Shown here one piece after another: positions 27,304 through 34,434 of a stretch of 34,434 nucleotides of DNA. Every line of letters starts with the position of its first letter. Position 1 is the first letter of the stretch. A model generated the notes under the pieces. It searched no databases, was not told the DNA's origin, and saw only the letters and a list, made by a program, of their open reading frames with translations. Made by a program: the position numbers and the translations under genes. The stretch is from positions 1-34,434 of the IMG/VR virus record IMGVR_UViG_3300046820_000826. The stretch is one strand, 5' to 3'. This DNA is from a virus.

Positions 27304-28473
27304 CTATACTGCGGTAAAGTCTCCGTAAACAACTGCTAAAGGTTGTTCTACTGCTAACGCTACTTGCGCTTCAATACGAGCGGTAATGTTATTTTTAACA
27401 AAGTTAGTGCCTTCTGTTTCTGAAAACTCTAATCCTAACCCTTGAGTAACTACTTTGTTAACTCTAGTCCAATCGGCAACGTAATATTTATTTGCTGCTA
27501 ACCAAGTGGCTTTATAAATTGGGATTCCGTTAATTCTCAATACTCCATTATCTTGAGTAACAACCCCAGGCAATCCGTAACCTGCTCCCGTAGATTTTTC
27601 AGTTTTAAGAATATCCCAATAGTCTGAAGGACGTACTACAATACCGTTAACTGAGTAATCCGAGTTTTCTAAATTTGCAATCTCATTGATTAACATTTCA
27701 ACTTTATTTTTACCTGTGATAATCTGAGTTGAAGCCGTAGCCGCAGCCGCTAAAACAGTATTAAATGCGCTATTTTCTGCTTTCGCATAGTCTCTTCTTA
27801 ATGCTTTAGGAATGAAAGACGTTAAGAAAGGCAGGTTATTAGCCATTTTTTTAGAGTAGCGTGTAAATCCTGCTAAGAAGTCAGTATTCACATCAACCAT
27901 AGTAATATCGTAATCTCTTTGTGATTTAGAACTGCCTTCTGTTTGAGTAGAAATAGACCCCTCGCCTGCTCCCGTTTCACGTACGTATGTATATGTACCG
28001 CCACTAATATTAACAGAACCTACCAAGTCAGCAACGTTTACAAGTTGAGACGGTATCATTACTGGGTCGAAGTTATAATCTTTAGGTTGCGCTCCCGTTA
28101 AGTTTGCACTTAAAGTCATATCTCCTACTGCTTTAGTAGCATATTTTTTAGAGTTACCTGCTTCAACTTCTTTAATGTTTTCAAATCCTTCTGTAATAGC
28201 TTTTACAAGAATATCATCTTTTGAATTTTCTGTATTTTTTGCTTGAAGTTTCACATCCAATTTATCAGCGTGGTCTTGAACCGCTTTTAAATCTTCTGCA
28301 AATTTCTTTTCCATTTCTTCTCTAACGGCTTTAATCTCTAAATCAAAAGTTGATTTAATTGCATTAGGTAGATTTTTTTCAAACGCATCTATTGCGCTTT
28401 TTACTTCTGCGGTTGTTTTTGTTTCTAAACCGCTTTTGATGTTTGCCAATTCGGCTAATAATTTTTCGTCCAT
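27304..28473 (-). CDS. major capsid protein (HK97 fold)
   Basis: The 389-residue protein has an N-terminal charged coiled-coil delta domain (about 1-100, IKAVREEMEKKFAEDLKAVQ), probably removed by the protease encoded upstream. The coat begins around 115 (TGAQPKDYNFDPVMIPSQLV). E-loop-like TYTYVRETGAGEGS, helix FTRYSKKMANNLPFLTSF, A-domain VNGIVVRPSDYWDILKTEKS and the C-terminal FVKNNITARIEAQVALAVEQ are typical of HK97-type capsids. Position after portal, MuF and protease confirms it. Confidence 0.93.
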   Translation of the reverse strand: MDEKLLAELANIKSGLETKTTAEVKSAIDAFEKNLPNAIKSTFDLEIKAVREEMEKKFAEDLKAVQDHADKLDVKLQAKNTENSKDDILVKAITEGFENIKEVEAGNSKKYATKAVGDMTLSANLTGAQPKDYNFDPVMIPSQLVNVADLVGSVNISGGTYTYVRETGAGEGSISTQTEGSSKSQRDYDITMVDVNTDFLAGFTRYSKKMANNLPFLTSFIPKALRRDYAKAENSAFNTVLAAAATASTQIITGKNKVEMLINEIANLENSDYSVNGIVVRPSDYWDILKTEKSTGAGYGLPGVVTQDNGVLRINGIPIYKATWLAANKYYVADWTRVNKVVTQGLGLEFSETEGTNFVKNNITARIEAQVALAVEQPLAVVYGDFTAV

Positions 28474-28474
28474 T

Positions 28475-29146
28475 TTACTTTAAATTTAACGAGTTTGTAA
28501 ATGATTTTAATGTTTCAAGTGCAAGCGACTCATTCTTTAAAGTGTCAGTTTCTGACGGCTCTTCCGTTAGTGCTTTTAATAATGTTTCAATCTGTCTTAA
28601 TCTTGTATCTGAATAGTCTAGGTTGTATGATTTTTCTATTAATTCCATTATACCATAATGACCTTTAATAGATTTAATTCCTTGTACCGTACTCCATTGG
28701 TTTGCTCCCCAACTTGATAAAAAGGAATATTCCCCAAGTTTGTACTCGGTTATGATAGATTTATTTTTGCTATCCCTTTGCATTACTTTATAACCTATAC
28801 TTAATTCAGCATTTAGGTTATTTTCATACATTAATTTAACATCGGTAAACATATCTTTACCCATATCCTTATTCATATTGAATTGGGTAGTTGTTAATAG
28901 TCCGTAAGTATCTTTAGTGTCTATAACCAAAGGCACGCCTACCATCATAGTAGGGTTATGGTCTTTCAGCACTCTAATACGTTTAAAGTTTTCGCTTACA
29001 GTCTTATCAAATGACCCGTAAGCACTTATATCTCCGTCGCTATCCTTAACGTTGTACACATTAGCGTAAGCCGTTACAACCCCTTTACTTTCGTCTAAGT
29101 TCTTAAGGTCGTAGGCTAATTGTTTAAATTCGATTCTCTCTTCCAT
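28475..29146 (-). CDS. prohead protease (HK97 family, S78)
   Basis: The 223-residue protein has the HK97-type prohead protease pattern: YANVYNVKDSDGDISAYGSF near 28-47, catalytic His in RVLKDHNP near 60 and catalytic Ser in NAELSIGYKV near 115. It cleaves the scaffold part of the capsid protein during maturation. It starts the segment controlled by the promoter-operator at 29151-29186, with a start codon only four bases after the -7 box. Confidence 0.88.
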   Translation of the reverse strand: MEERIEFKQLAYDLKNLDESKGVVTAYANVYNVKDSDGDISAYGSFDKTVSENFKRIRVLKDHNPTMMVGVPLVIDTKDTYGLLTTTQFNMNKDMGKDMFTDVKLMYENNLNAELSIGYKVMQRDSKNKSIITEYKLGEYSFLSSWGANQWSTVQGIKSIKGHYGIMELIEKSYNLDYSDTRLRQIETLLKALTEEPSETDTLKNESLALETLKSFTNSLNLK

Positions 29147-29150
29147 GCTA

Positions 29151-29186
29151 CAAATATATAATTTTATTTATAATGATTCTAAATAA
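29151..29186 (-). promoter_or_regulatory. late promoter with palindromic operator (protease-capsid)
   Basis: TATATTTG (29151-29158, minus) is separated from the protease ATG by four bases, implying a leaderless mRNA. The palindrome at 29164-29186 (TTATTTATAAT, G, ATTCTAAATAA) lies 5 bases upstream of the box and overlaps the gap and the last codons of the MuF-like gene. Confidence 0.7.
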
Positions 29187-29188
29187 GG

Positions 29189-29926
29189 TTATTTTATTTT
29201 TCTTAACGGTAATCCGTCGGCATCTTCTTTAATTGTAAATACCACTTTACAACGGCAGTTAATAGTATTGCCTGCTTTACCTTTTGGGTCGGCTGGGTAA
29301 TCGATATATTCCCCACTTGTAAAAAATGATTGCATAGCATCTACTTTTACACCATTCATATCTAAGTGGTCGTAATGAGAATGTGGAGGTCTACGGGTTC
29401 TATTATCTTGTACACTTATCCACGTTTTCTCAAGTTGCCATTCTGAACTTTGGGAAGCTAATACAGTAGCGTAATTGGTTGCGGTTGTTGTTTCTGTTCG
29501 TGCTATCCTTAATGCTTGCGTTTTATACCAACCAAACTTTTTCTGTAAATTACGGGTTATATATGCAACACTGATATTATTTTCATATCCATTTGCTATA
29601 ACCCCAATTATACTATCAATTAATGTACTATGCACTGAAACGATACGATAGCCTGCATTTGTGTTTAACCATTGAATTATAATGCTCTCGAAGTCTATTT
29701 CTGCTTTTAAGCTTCTTTGTGTGCGTTTCATTTGCGGTTGCATTAAAGTAACATACAATTCTTTGTACATCTCTTTAACTTGTGACTCTGTAACATTTGA
29801 ATGTATCAACGCCTCATAAGTCAATTTAGACATATTGAAAAAAGGTATAGAATTAGTTATTTTTAAGACGTTACGCCTTACTATCCTATACGCTTGTACT
29901 TCTTGTCTTATCCTTAACTTATCCAT
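29189..29926 (-). CDS. MuF-like head morphogenesis protein
   Basis: The 245-residue protein is helical in its first 150 residues. It ends in the MuF signature: TARTEttTATN-type segment ALRIARTETTTATNYATVLA near 140-160, WISVQDNRTRRPPHSH near 172, and the closing GNTINCRCKVVF near 222. Members of the Mu F / SPP1 gp7 family bind the portal and enter the head. It starts one base after the portal gene. Confidence 0.85.
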   Translation of the reverse strand: MDKLRIRQEVQAYRIVRRNVLKITNSIPFFNMSKLTYEALIHSNVTESQVKEMYKELYVTLMQPQMKRTQRSLKAEIDFESIIIQWLNTNAGYRIVSVHSTLIDSIIGVIANGYENNISVAYITRNLQKKFGWYKTQALRIARTETTTATNYATVLASQSSEWQLEKTWISVQDNRTRRPPHSHYDHLDMNGVKVDAMQSFFTSGEYIDYPADPKGKAGNTINCRCKVVFTIKEDADGLPLRKIK

Positions 29927-31306
29927 TTAGTCCATTTGTGTTAAATCGGTAATAGTTGGGTCGTTTAAATTGACTATACCACTAGGGATATACATTTCGT
30001 TCATCATTTCATCGTCAATCTCTTCATAGTTGAAAATCTCACGTCTTTCGTTTAGCGTTAAAGGCACTTGGTTAACCCACTTAGACATCGCTACCATATC
30101 ATCCTGCATTTCGGGTAGTTCGCAAATATCGAACTCTAACTCAGCATTCTCGTATCCTTTAAACTTACGGATAAACTCTAAATTCAAATAGCTTGCTAAT
30201 AGGTCTAAATCAGGCTTAATATTATCTACTACAACTCTTTTGCGTGCTTCAATCAAGGTATCAACACCAAAGCCACCCGAAACACTACGCTCCTCATTTA
30301 ATAAATCTACGTTCCAATTTAGGCAGTTTGCTAAAGTACGTCTGTCGTAGCTTAAATAGTCGAACGGTTTTAACTCATCCGTTGTTAATGAAATACGTGT
30401 AAACCCTAATTTAGCACTTGCCCCTGCAATATTAGACAAACGGCTTGAGCTATCGTCCATTTCTATTAAACGGTCTTTAAGTGCTTGCCCTTGCTCTGCG
30501 GTTAAAGGCGTTGCTCCATCGCCTGCGTGTATAAATCCATATACACCACTGTTCTGCATTGTTTTTGTATTATTATCAATAGCGTTGTTTGAACTATTAA
30601 TATTACGGATAGCAGACATTAATTCACTATAACCGTACAAATGTGAACCACTATGGTCGTAGAAAGGATTTGAACGTTTAATGTGGATTATATTTTCAGA
30701 AGGGAATTTAACAAGCCTATTCCCTTGTTGCATTATAAAATAGTCGATTGGATTCTCAATACTCAAAAGACTTGCGTTTGGCTTAAGTACTATTTGCATC
30801 CAATGGGAAGGAAGTATATACAACGCTAACGGCTTGCCTGCATTTGCGCCATCTGATACTGTTTGTTTATATAAATATACATTACCGCAAGTTTTTAGAT
30901 AAACCTTATACAAAAATATAATATCATCCCACGTTTGATTGGGGTTTGGTCTATCTAACGGCATCGGCAATTCCGTATCCGTTTCGTATGCTTTCTGTTT
31001 TAGCTTGTTTATAGCTAACTTTTGTTGGTAGGTTGGATTTTTTGGGTAACGCTTAATTTTCTTTACGGCTTGTTCGTCTTCGATTAACTTAATACAGTAA
31101 GGCACTGCTACACTCTTAGATGCTTGTTGGTTTATTATAGCGTTTACATCGGGATTTTCGCCATACCCTTTTACTATAAGGGTTTCAAGTGTTGCATTAT
31201 AAGTAGAAGTTAACCCTCCTACCATTTTATAAATGCTTTGATTAAAGAGATTCTTATTTGAATTTGTGAGTATATCCCACGCTAAAGCTATTCTATTCTT
31301 TGCCAT
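29927..31306 (-). CDS. portal protein (HK97-like)
   Basis: The 459-residue protein has the portal family layout: an N-terminal stem (NKNLFNQSIYKMVGGLTSTY), the core DVNAIINQQASKSVAVPYCI and WDDIIFLYKVYLKTCGNVYL, GYSELMSAIRNINSSNNAID near 225, and a crown with a conserved RRTLANCLNWNVDLLNE stretch near 325-340. The portal forms the dodecameric DNA gate. Its promoter-operator pair lies upstream at 31324-31359. Confidence 0.9.
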   Translation of the reverse strand: MAKNRIALAWDILTNSNKNLFNQSIYKMVGGLTSTYNATLETLIVKGYGENPDVNAIINQQASKSVAVPYCIKLIEDEQAVKKIKRYPKNPTYQQKLAINKLKQKAYETDTELPMPLDRPNPNQTWDDIIFLYKVYLKTCGNVYLYKQTVSDGANAGKPLALYILPSHWMQIVLKPNASLLSIENPIDYFIMQQGNRLVKFPSENIIHIKRSNPFYDHSGSHLYGYSELMSAIRNINSSNNAIDNNTKTMQNSGVYGFIHAGDGATPLTAEQGQALKDRLIEMDDSSSRLSNIAGASAKLGFTRISLTTDELKPFDYLSYDRRTLANCLNWNVDLLNEERSVSGGFGVDTLIEARKRVVVDNIKPDLDLLASYLNLEFIRKFKGYENAELEFDICELPEMQDDMVAMSKWVNQVPLTLNERREIFNYEEIDDEMMNEMYIPSGIVNLNDPTITDLTQMD

Positions 31307-31323
31307 TCTACAAAAGTTTGTTT

Positions 31324-31359
31324 CAAAGATATAAAATTATTTAGAATGATTATAAATAA
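31324..31359 (-). promoter_or_regulatory. late promoter with palindromic operator (portal)
   Basis: TATCTTTG (31324-31331, minus) lies 17 bases upstream of the portal ATG. The palindrome at 31337-31359 (TTATTTAGAAT, G, ATTATAAATAA) lies 5 bases upstream of the box in the gap after the terminase large subunit gene. Confidence 0.72.
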
Positions 31360-31363
31360 ATGA

Positions 31364-32662
31364 TTAAAAAGTAAAAAAGGTCTGTCTTAGCTCAAAGTAT
31401 AAACGCATTGCTAATGCATCGGAATAGTCAGGGGAATGACCTATTAACTCTTTAACTTTTTCCTTTGGTAGTATCCTTAGTTTGCCGTCTTGGTCTATCT
31501 TATCCCTTTTCACTTGTTCTAATTCTTTGCTGATTGTGTCCTGAACATCGCTATCGTTACAATTAATGTATAGCTTGTTTGATTGTATTAATTCAGCTAA
31601 TTTATAGTAACATTGCGTTTTTAGGTTTTGATACTCAACTACTGTATTGTCTTCTTTAAGTGCTTTAGAGTTGTTTACAAAGCCTTTACATTTAACTATA
31701 TCAACAACGCCTCCGCCTACACCGTCCTCATCAGCTACCACGTTTGAAAGAGGTACTTTGTGTTTATTCATTAAGTCCTTAATAGCTTGTGCGGTTTCTG
31801 TTACGCTTGATTTATCGAGTGTGAATATTTCTATAACCCTAAATCCACTCCATACAAGTATTACCATCTTATCGCTACCGTAACGAGCAATATCGGCACT
31901 AATATACTTATCCCCTTCATCAACAAAATCGTTAGTAAATATATTTTGAATTTTATCGAAGTCTATTAACCTAGCTGGGTCGTTATCAAATTCCCAATTC
32001 CCATAATATAGCCGTTGCTTACTATTTTCATCTAAAGCTAAAAGACTTTCTAAATATGAATGTGGTAAGTTTGGGTTGTCGGTTGGTAATGACTGTATAA
32101 ACTTTCTTGTTGGTTGTATAGTTCCGTTTGCAGTTGGGATATAAAACTTCGAGTAAGTCCAATTCTTAGCAGGGTTACAACTTCCTAAAATCTTAGGGGT
32201 AAGATTATAATCGTTTAACTTATATCGTATCCTAGACGTTACAATTTGCCACGCCTTGAATGATAGTTGGTTGCATTCGTCTATAAATGCGCCCGTAATC
32301 TCCAAAGACCCTAAACTGTCAAAATTAGGGTCTGCTGGGTAAGAATATAGGTCTTTTAGCAATATTTCGCTACCGTTATTCCAAGTGATTACACCTGTCT
32401 GACTATTATAGTTATAGTCATTCGATAGCTTTAGTTTTGATGTAAGTTCAAAGAAAGTATTTAAGGTTGTTTCTTTAAGTGTCTTAAGTTTAGACCTACC
32501 CATTAGCCAACGGGTTTTAGGATAGCTTTGGCATTGTTCTATAAGCCATAACACACCTAAAGCGGACTTACCACCACCCGCAGCACCTCCATAAAGCACT
32601 TCTTTAGTAACTTTGTCTTTTAGGTAATATACTGCGTGTTCTTGCTTAATAAGTAGTCTCAT
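31364..32662 (-). CDS. terL: terminase large subunit
   Basis: The 432-residue packaging motor has an N-terminal ATPase with Walker A GGAAGGGKSALG near 25-36, adenine-binding-like GRSKLK, Walker B ITGAFIDECNQL near 125-135 and coupling motif ILGSCNPA near 158. A C-terminal RNase H-like nuclease follows, with acidic clusters ISADIARYGSDKMVI near 253 and VADEDGVGGG near 310. It resembles PBSX/Terminase_3-type TerL. Its start overlaps the small subunit gene by 17 bases. Confidence 0.93.
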   Translation of the reverse strand: MRLLIKQEHAVYYLKDKVTKEVLYGGAAGGGKSALGVLWLIEQCQSYPKTRWLMGRSKLKTLKETTLNTFFELTSKLKLSNDYNYNSQTGVITWNNGSEILLKDLYSYPADPNFDSLGSLEITGAFIDECNQLSFKAWQIVTSRIRYKLNDYNLTPKILGSCNPAKNWTYSKFYIPTANGTIQPTRKFIQSLPTDNPNLPHSYLESLLALDENSKQRLYYGNWEFDNDPARLIDFDKIQNIFTNDFVDEGDKYISADIARYGSDKMVILVWSGFRVIEIFTLDKSSVTETAQAIKDLMNKHKVPLSNVVADEDGVGGGVVDIVKCKGFVNNSKALKEDNTVVEYQNLKTQCYYKLAELIQSNKLYINCNDSDVQDTISKELEQVKRDKIDQDGKLRILPKEKVKELIGHSPDYSDALAMRLYFELRQTFFTF

Positions 32663-33056
32663 TTGGTTGTATTCCCGAACCTAAAGATATAACGTTTGTA
32701 GTAACTTCTCCGCTATGTTCTTGTTGAATTTTATCCCCGTACATTTTAGCATAATACTTAGACATTTTCCATTTCAGGGTCTGAACTAAAGTATTATAAG
32801 TTGATGCATCTATTTTTTTTGCTAATAACATAGAGCGATAATCGTCCATTTCTTTCTCTAAGGCTTCGGCTTTATCTTGCTGACTATTTATATATAATGT
32901 ACGTAACTCTTCATTATTTCGTTTCCATCGTCTAAATGTAGGCCAACTAGGAAACCTATTATCAGAGTCTAGTGCTGAAATAATATTTTCGCCTTTAGCT
33001 ATTATTTCGCAAATCTCTACACATAAATCAAAATTATATTCACTCGGTCTTGCCAT
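32646..33056 (-). CDS. terS: terminase small subunit (Sf6 gp1-like)
   Basis: From the ATG at 33054-33056 the protein has 136 residues: ARPSEYNFDLCVEICEIIAKGENI (helix), a helix-turn-helix region FPSWPTFRRWKRNNEELRTL, the central DKAEALEKEMDDYRSMLLAK and WKMSKYYAKMYGDKIQ. This is the plan of Sf6-type small terminase subunits, which form a ring that binds packaging DNA. The -7 box TATATTTG (33062-33069) ends only five bases upstream, so the mRNA is probably leaderless. Confidence 0.85.
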   Translation of the reverse strand: MARPSEYNFDLCVEICEIIAKGENIISALDSDNRFPSWPTFRRWKRNNEELRTLYINSQQDKAEALEKEMDDYRSMLLAKKIDASTYNTLVQTLKWKMSKYYAKMYGDKIQQEHSGEVTTNVISLGSGIQPNETTY

Positions 33057-33061
33057 AACCA

Positions 33062-33069
33062 CAAATATA
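33062..33069 (-). promoter_or_regulatory. promoter of the terminase genes
   Basis: TATATTTG on the minus strand, five bases from the terminase small subunit ATG. No copy of the palindromic operator is seen at this promoter, in contrast to those of the portal, protease and tail tube. Confidence 0.6.
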
Positions 33070-33102
33070 CAAATTAATATTTACATTTTAAAAAGTTCGT
33101 CT

Positions 33103-33258
33103 TTAATTTGATTTAAGGCTTTTAGTTTTATACCATTCGTATGGCGTTATTACTGGGTTATTCAAGATATAAAGAGCATATTCTGTCATATCTTTTGCGG
33201 TGTATTTTTTTTCGTAGCCAAACGCTTCGTTTTGTTTAGGTTGGTCTTTACTATTCAT
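33103..33258 (-). CDS. hypothetical protein (51 aa)
   Basis: This 51-residue protein begins MNSKDQPKQNEAFGYEKKYT with a helix KDMTEYALYILNN followed by PYEWYKTKS. It overlaps the upstream gene's stop by 8 bases. No family is recognised; it is the last gene before the terminase promoter. Confidence 0.5.
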   Translation of the reverse strand: MNSKDQPKQNEAFGYEKKYTAKDMTEYALYILNNPVITPYEWYKTKSLKSN

Positions 33259-33490
33259 AATATTTATCTTTAAAGATTTGTAATAGTTCGGTGTATGAAC
33301 GTGTATCGTTTCCTAATTCACAATTACAGTGAGTAGATATATGCATAGCAAACTTAACCGAAAAGTCATCCGCTATTTGTTCGCGTTTTGTTAGAGTATT
33401 TTCATATTCTAAAATATCCTTTTCGGTTGGGCTATGAATTAAAGGAAAATCTATTCTAGCTTTTTTAAACTTCTCTCTTAACTTACTCAT
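33251..33490 (-). CDS. hypothetical protein (79 aa)
   Basis: This 79-residue charged protein begins MSKLREKFKKARIDFPLIHS, with helices KDILEYENTLTKREQIADDF and YTELLQIFKDKYYE. It has two Cys and two His close together (HISTHCNCE), which could bind a metal. It overlaps the previous gene by 4 bases. The function is unknown. Confidence 0.6.
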   Translation of the reverse strand: MSKLREKFKKARIDFPLIHSPTEKDILEYENTLTKREQIADDFSVKFAMHISTHCNCELGNDTRSYTELLQIFKDKYYE

Positions 33491-33996
33491 ATTTCTAAAG
33501 TATTTATATCAATAGCTAATTTTTGTGGAATAAGTTGAAAAATGTCGAAGTGCCATTGAAGTAGCTTTTCTACAACTCCATATTGTAAATATCCCAACTG
33601 AATAACGTTGTACTTTGACATATCTTCTAATAGATTAATCAGTTTCATATTTCCTTTTCCATAGTCAGCAGATAAGTTTTCATCATCGCCAATTTCAAAC
33701 CATTCAATCGGTACAAACTTTTCTCCATTAACCTCAATCTCTTTAGTAAGGTCTGATAGTGGTCTTAGCAAAACATCTATTTCGTCTATTTCTTCAAAAT
33801 CAAAAGAATAAGTTTTTGTAACATACAATTGCCCTGTAATTTCTTCCCCAAAAAATGATATGTTTTTCACAATTCCAACATTATTTGCTTTCTCATTTGG
33901 AATTTCTGCATCAAGATTAAATATTCCTTTTCTACTCAATTTAGCAATCAACCCATAAGGAAAATAAGGTGCAAGGTGTTTTAGTTCTAATTTCAT
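33487..33996 (-). CDS. conserved phage protein (KLELKHLAPYFPYGL-type, 169 aa)
   Basis: From the ATG at 33994-33996 (a TTG two codons earlier is less likely) the protein has 169 residues. The opening MKLELKHLAPYFPYGL is a conserved start seen in many Bacteroidetes phage and prophage proteins of unknown function. The rest is acidic with alternating strands and a helical C-terminus with WHFDIFQLIPQKLAIDINTL. It lies upstream of the terminase genes. Confidence 0.7.
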   Translation of the reverse strand: MKLELKHLAPYFPYGLIAKLSRKGIFNLDAEIPNEKANNVGIVKNISFFGEEITGQLYVTKTYSFDFEEIDEIDVLLRPLSDLTKEIEVNGEKFVPIEWFEIGDDENLSADYGKGNMKLINLLEDMSKYNVIQLGYLQYGVVEKLLQWHFDIFQLIPQKLAIDINTLEI

Positions 33997-33998
33997 AA

Positions 33999-34130
33999 TC
34001 AATTTTTTTTAGTTAAAATCGCAATTTTAATAACTACATCGGATATTGTGTTGGTAACATATATAAATACAATCGCTACTAAAAACCCGATTAATATAGC
34101 TTCTAAATTATTTTTAATGTATTCTTTCAT
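33999..34130 (-). CDS. small single-pass membrane protein (43 aa)
   Basis: This 43-residue protein has one clear membrane segment (AILIGFLVAIVFIYV, about residues 11-25) flanked by a charged N-terminus and a lysine-ending tail. It lies between two genes of the same operon, with 1-3 base spacings. It could be an inner-membrane peptide that affects the host. The function is unknown. Confidence 0.5.
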   Translation of the reverse strand: MKEYIKNNLEAILIGFLVAIVFIYVTNTISDVVIKIAILTKKN

Positions 34131-34131
34131 A

Positions 34132-34284
34132 TCACTCAATTATAGGGTTGCTACTATCTTCAACGTGGTTAGTTAAAGTCTTATATTCAGCTAAAAGTTT
34201 ATTAGCTTTCTTTACATCTTTTAGGCTTATATTATCTTGAAAAAATATAGCCTTGATTTTATGTTCAAGTTCTGTTGTATTCAT
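34132..34284 (-). CDS. small helical protein (50 aa) directly behind the 44-bp leader
   Basis: This 50-residue protein begins MNTTELEHKIKAIFFQDNIS and continues as helix (LKDVKKANKLLAEYKTL). Its ATG lies at the end of the 44-bp leader repeat (right-end copy at 34282-34325, left-end copy at 6-49), just as the RHH gene does at 13571. It heads the small-gene block before terminase. No family is recognised. Confidence 0.6.
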   Translation of the reverse strand: MNTTELEHKIKAIFFQDNISLKDVKKANKLLAEYKTLTNHVEDSSNPIIE

Positions 34285-34434
34285 AGGGTTAAGGTTAAAT
34301 TTGTATTACTTTTGTCAGACTTAGCAATTAGTTACCTGCAAGTGCTACTGTGGAGCTTCTATTGAACATTCCGTTAGAAATTTAAAATAAAAGCTCCACC
34401 GCACCTGTGTTTACATTCCTCCAGATGATGGCTT
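34277..34434. repeat. right-end copy of the contig overlap
   Basis: This repeats 1-158 with two differences in the first 31 bases (34294 G and 34307 T). It contains the leader repeat variant with AAGGTT and TATTAC, against AAGATT and TATCAC at the left end and in the 13530 copy. Confidence 0.85.

Noticed and set aside
1-34434. Direct terminal repeats as real phage ends
   Set aside because: The exact part of the overlap is 127 bp, a typical k-mer length, and gene 34132-34284 joins smoothly to the left end. A circularised assembly explains it.
1-34434. tRNA genes, DGR reverse transcriptase or retron
   Set aside because: No cloverleaf, template-variable repeat pair or reverse transcriptase motif was seen.

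Overview
The window is an essentially complete, circularly assembled genome of a tailed dsDNA phage (unique length about 34,276 bp; the last 158 bases repeat the first 158). The DNA is AT-rich. Promoters fit the Bacteroidetes -7 box TAnnTTTG, ribosome binding sites are weak, and the protein families (DUF3127 SSB-like, NinG, winged-helix replication protein, u-spanin-like lipoprotein) are those of siphoviruses infecting Flavobacterium-like Bacteroidota. No integrase, excision system or CI-type repressor was recognised, so a strictly lytic phage is the simplest reading.

Layout. Almost all genes run on the minus strand. Reading from right to left: a short block of small genes (34.3-33.1 kb); packaging and head (terminase small and large subunits, portal, MuF-like protein, prohead protease, HK97-type capsid; 33.1-27.3 kb); connectors, tail tube, tail chaperones with a -1 frameshift, tape measure, baseplate and fibres (27.2-14.9 kb); two holin-like proteins and a lysozyme (14.9-13.9 kb); a terminator. 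After a plus-strand island (11.9-13.8 kb) come a metallophosphoesterase, an HNH-type endonuclease and a probable u-spanin (11.7-9.7 kb). An early operon of small genes, a Rad52-like annealing protein, an SSB-like protein, a replication protein, a TOPRIM primase-helicase and NinG fills 9.5-2.4 kb.

The most unusual content is two arrays of integron-like gene cassettes. Array B (55-2254, minus ORFs, five cassettes) and array A (11867-13524, plus ORFs, two cassettes) consist of units that each begin with GTTnnnnnn and end with the exact reverse complement nnnnnnAAC. The 9-bp end differs in every cassette but is self-matched within each. Between cassettes lie 59-139 bp imperfect hairpins with attC architecture (R'' - L'' - loop - L' - R'). 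Cargo includes two different cytosine-C5 DNA methyltransferases, a zinc-ribbon protein and small unknown proteins. Both arrays abut the same 44-bp sequence, in inverted orientation (6-49 and 13530-13573), which ends exactly at the ATG of a small phage gene and may act as an attI-like site. Several cassette ORFs start inside the loop of the preceding attC-like hairpin, so their N-termini are partly encoded by the recombination site. No IntI-type recombinase is present, so any recombinase would have to be supplied by the host.

Regulation. A 23-bp palindrome (half-sites TTATTTAGAAT / TTATTTATAAT) lies 5-6 bp upstream of the -7 box of four late promoters and also near early promoters, which suggests one phage-encoded regulon. 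Several promoters lie so close to the start codon that their mRNAs would be leaderless. Three similar nested-stem terminators separate the transcription units.
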